Assembly: GCA_943324165.2 (NCBI GenBank)
Contig: CALPKO020000039.1
Coordinates: 1-8,381, forward strand
Direction of reading: 5' to 3'
DNA length: 8,381 nt
Source: Bdellovibrio sp. ZAP7
Lineage (GTDB): Bacteria; Bacteroidota; Bacteroidia; Flavobacteriales; Flavobacteriaceae
In this document: one piece after another, positions 7,542-8,381 of the stretch
Layout of the letters: each line of letters begins with the position of its first letter
How positions within the stretch are numbered: position 1 is the stretch's first letter
The notes under the pieces: generated by a model
What the model saw: only the letters and a program-made list of their open reading frames with translations
What the model was told of the DNA's origin: nothing
Databases searched by the model: none
Program-made: the position numbers and the translations under genes

Positions 7542-7561
7542 TTTTTTTTTTATTTATGGTA

Positions 7562-7591
7562 TGCAAAAATAGGATTCTTAAAATGTTTAAA
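7562..7591 (-). promoter_or_regulatory. Candidate proximal promoter of the MORN-repeat gene
   Basis: TATTTTTGCA lies on the minus strand at 7571-7562 and contains an exact -7 box. A TTTA at 7591-7588 is a weak -33 candidate, with a short 16-bp spacer. The box sits about 20 bp before the ATG at 7541, the usual distance for short leaders in this phylum. Confidence 0.5.
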
Positions 7592-7639
7592 CGCTAAAAA
7601 ATAATTATTATTGAATTCTCATCAAAAAATGTGGTTAGT

Positions 7640-7670
7640 TGCAAAAATAAAAACGCTCTAACTAGTTAAA
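7640..7670 (-). promoter_or_regulatory. Possible distal promoter of the MORN-repeat gene
   Basis: A third TATTTTTGCA lies on the minus strand at 7649-7640, with TTTA at 7670-7667 and a 17-bp spacer. A perfect 10-bp palindrome, TAACTAGTTA (7659-7668), overlaps the spacer and the weak -33 box. It could be a regulator site or chance. Used with the proximal box, this would give the gene two start points 78 bp apart. Confidence 0.3.
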
Positions 7671-7692
7671 TATAAATACGCTTTAATACTCA

Positions 7693-7804
7693 ATTGGGGC
7701 ATTCATGTTAATAAAAACCTGTGGATGTAAAATCTCTATTTTTCGAAACAAAAAATGCCTCAAAATGAATATGCCCCAAAAAGTTAGTCTCTATTTGGGG
7801 CATT
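7693..7804. repeat. Four copies of a TTGGGGCAT-type motif in alternating orientation
   Basis: The spacer between yidC and the MORN gene has TTGGGGCATT at 7694-7703 and TTTGGGGCATT at 7794-7804 on the plus strand. Two inverted copies lie between them: AATGCCTCAAA (7754-7764, one change) and ATGCCCCAAA (7771-7780). The segment ATTGGGGCATTCAT (7693-7706) is also nearly complementary to 7766-7779. TCTCTATTT occurs twice (7733-7741 and 7788-7796). Several mutually exclusive stems are possible. The inner pair is the terminator listed separately. The outer copies may be remnants of a duplicated terminator or part of a folded RNA. Confidence 0.6.
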
Positions 7805-7808
7805 TTTT
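7771..7808. terminator. Strong hairpin terminator downstream of yidC
   Basis: ATGCCCCAAA (7771-7780) and TTTGGGGCAT (7794-7803) form a perfect 10-bp stem with a 13-nt loop. Six T's (7803-7808) follow on the plus strand. On the minus strand, the direction of yidC, the stem begins 24 bp after the stop codon and is followed by ATTCATTTTG, a weaker U-rich tail. A further T-run follows the next motif copy, at 7754-7749. It most likely ends the yidC transcript, and it could also stop antisense RNA entering yidC. Confidence 0.8.
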
Positions 7809-7826
7809 ATTGTCTCATTTTAAAAT

Positions 7827-8381
7827 TTATTTTTTATTGTTCGCAGCTTTTTGCGCCTCAGCTTGTTCCATTACTTGTTGTAATTTTTGTTGGAATTTAC
7901 CTTGTTTTTTTGGCTCTTTCAGTTTGTTTTCTTGAATTTGAGCATGAATTTTGTTATCGTCAACAATATAGTTTTTGATAACCAACATAATACCAATCGT
8001 TAAAGTGTTTGAAATAAAATAGTACAAACTCAATCCAGCACCATTACTGTTAAAGAAAAATAACATCATCAGAGGCGACACGTAAATCATAATTTTCATG
8101 ATTTTTGCCATATCGGGCATGCCTTCTTGTTGCGGAGCTGCCATTTGTTGGTCGCCTGTAGTCATCTTCATGTAAAAGAAAATCGCAATTGACGCCAAAA
8201 TCGGAAACAAACTTACATGATTTCCATAACCGGGAATGTAGAAAGGCAATTTTAAAACTGAATCAAATGTTGATAAATCATCTGCCCAGAGAAATCCTTT
8301 TTGTCGTAAACTAACTAAGGATGGGAAAAGTTGAAAAAGCGCATAAAAAACAGGCATTTGCAACAATGCCGGAATACAACC
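7827..8381 (-). CDS. yidC: YidC membrane protein insertase (partial, N-terminal part beyond the window)
   Basis: YidC inserts and folds inner-membrane proteins, alone or with SecYEG. Only the last 184 residues are here. The frame is open to the right edge, starting G-C-I-P-A-L-L-Q-M-P-V-F, the conserved block at the second core transmembrane helix of YidC/Oxa1. The full gene should be about 600 codons or more. Also visible are the FLWADDLS periplasmic loop, a hydrophobic helix after NHVSLFP, the cytoplasmic segment rich in Met and Gln (TTGDQQMAAPQQEGMPDM), the paired helices IMIYVSPLMMLFFF and GLSLYYFISNTLTIGIM, and a long charged C-terminal tail (about 35 residues, rich in K, Q and E) of the kind that helps bind ribosomes in Bacteroidota. 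In-frame Met or TTG codons near 8366 are internal and not starts. A strong hairpin follows the stop codon. Confidence 0.96.
   Translation of the reverse strand, partial: GCIPALLQMPVFYALFQLFPSLVSLRQKGFLWADDLSTFDSVLKLPFYIPGYGNHVSLFPILASIAIFFYMKMTTGDQQMAAPQQEGMPDMAKIMKIMIYVSPLMMLFFFNSNGAGLSLYYFISNTLTIGIMLVIKNYIVDDNKIHAQIQENKLKEPKKQGKFQQKLQQVMEQAEAQKAANNKK

Noticed and set aside
7705..7935. Plus-strand open frame of 76 codons overlapping the yidC 3' end
   Set aside because: It runs through the terminator hairpin and into the yidC tail in antisense. Its Cys/Phe-rich sequence looks like a shadow of low-complexity coding DNA.
8364..8366. TTG at 8366 as the yidC start codon
   Set aside because: The frame continues to the window edge, and the residues before it (G-C-I-P-A) are part of the conserved YidC core, so the gene starts outside the window.

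Overview
The window is low-GC DNA with the gene content and promoter grammar of the phylum Bacteroidota, most likely family Flavobacteriaceae and Flavobacterium or a close relative. The evidence is the gliding-motility pair gldF-gldG, a Bacteroidota-type YidC, a secreted MORN-repeat protein, AT-rich leaders without Shine-Dalgarno sequences, and promoters of the TTTG-N19-TAnnTTTG type. It looks like ordinary chromosomal core. I see no transposase, integrase, phage gene, CRISPR array, tRNA or rRNA.

Layout from left to right: gldG (minus, 3' end beyond the left edge) and gldF (minus, sharing one base with gldG); a small ABM-fold monooxygenase-like gene (minus); miaE, a tRNA hydroxylase (minus); a 98-bp spacer with a composite inverted repeat; glyA (minus). 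Interleaved divergent promoters separate glyA from fahA, the only plus-strand gene. A bidirectional terminator lies between fahA and mnmA, a tRNA 2-thiouridylase (minus). Next come a signal-peptide MORN-repeat protein (minus), a 285-bp spacer with several promoter-like boxes and a multi-copy hairpin motif, and the 3' part of yidC (minus, 5' end beyond the right edge).

Likely transcription units are: the end of a yidC unit, stopped by a strong hairpin; MORN gene plus mnmA (29-bp gap, mnmA probably also with its own promoter); fahA alone; and glyA followed by miaE, the ABM gene, gldF and gldG, all on one strand, with possible internal punctuation at the glyA-miaE spacer. Functions are mixed housekeeping: membrane protein insertion (YidC), tRNA modification (MnmA, MiaE), one-carbon metabolism (GlyA), tyrosine catabolism (FahA) and gliding-associated ABC transport (GldF/GldG).

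I found no convincing undescribed system. The points that deserve a second look are non-coding: the overlapping glyA/fahA promoters, the glyA-miaE composite hairpin, and the four-copy hairpin motif downstream of yidC.
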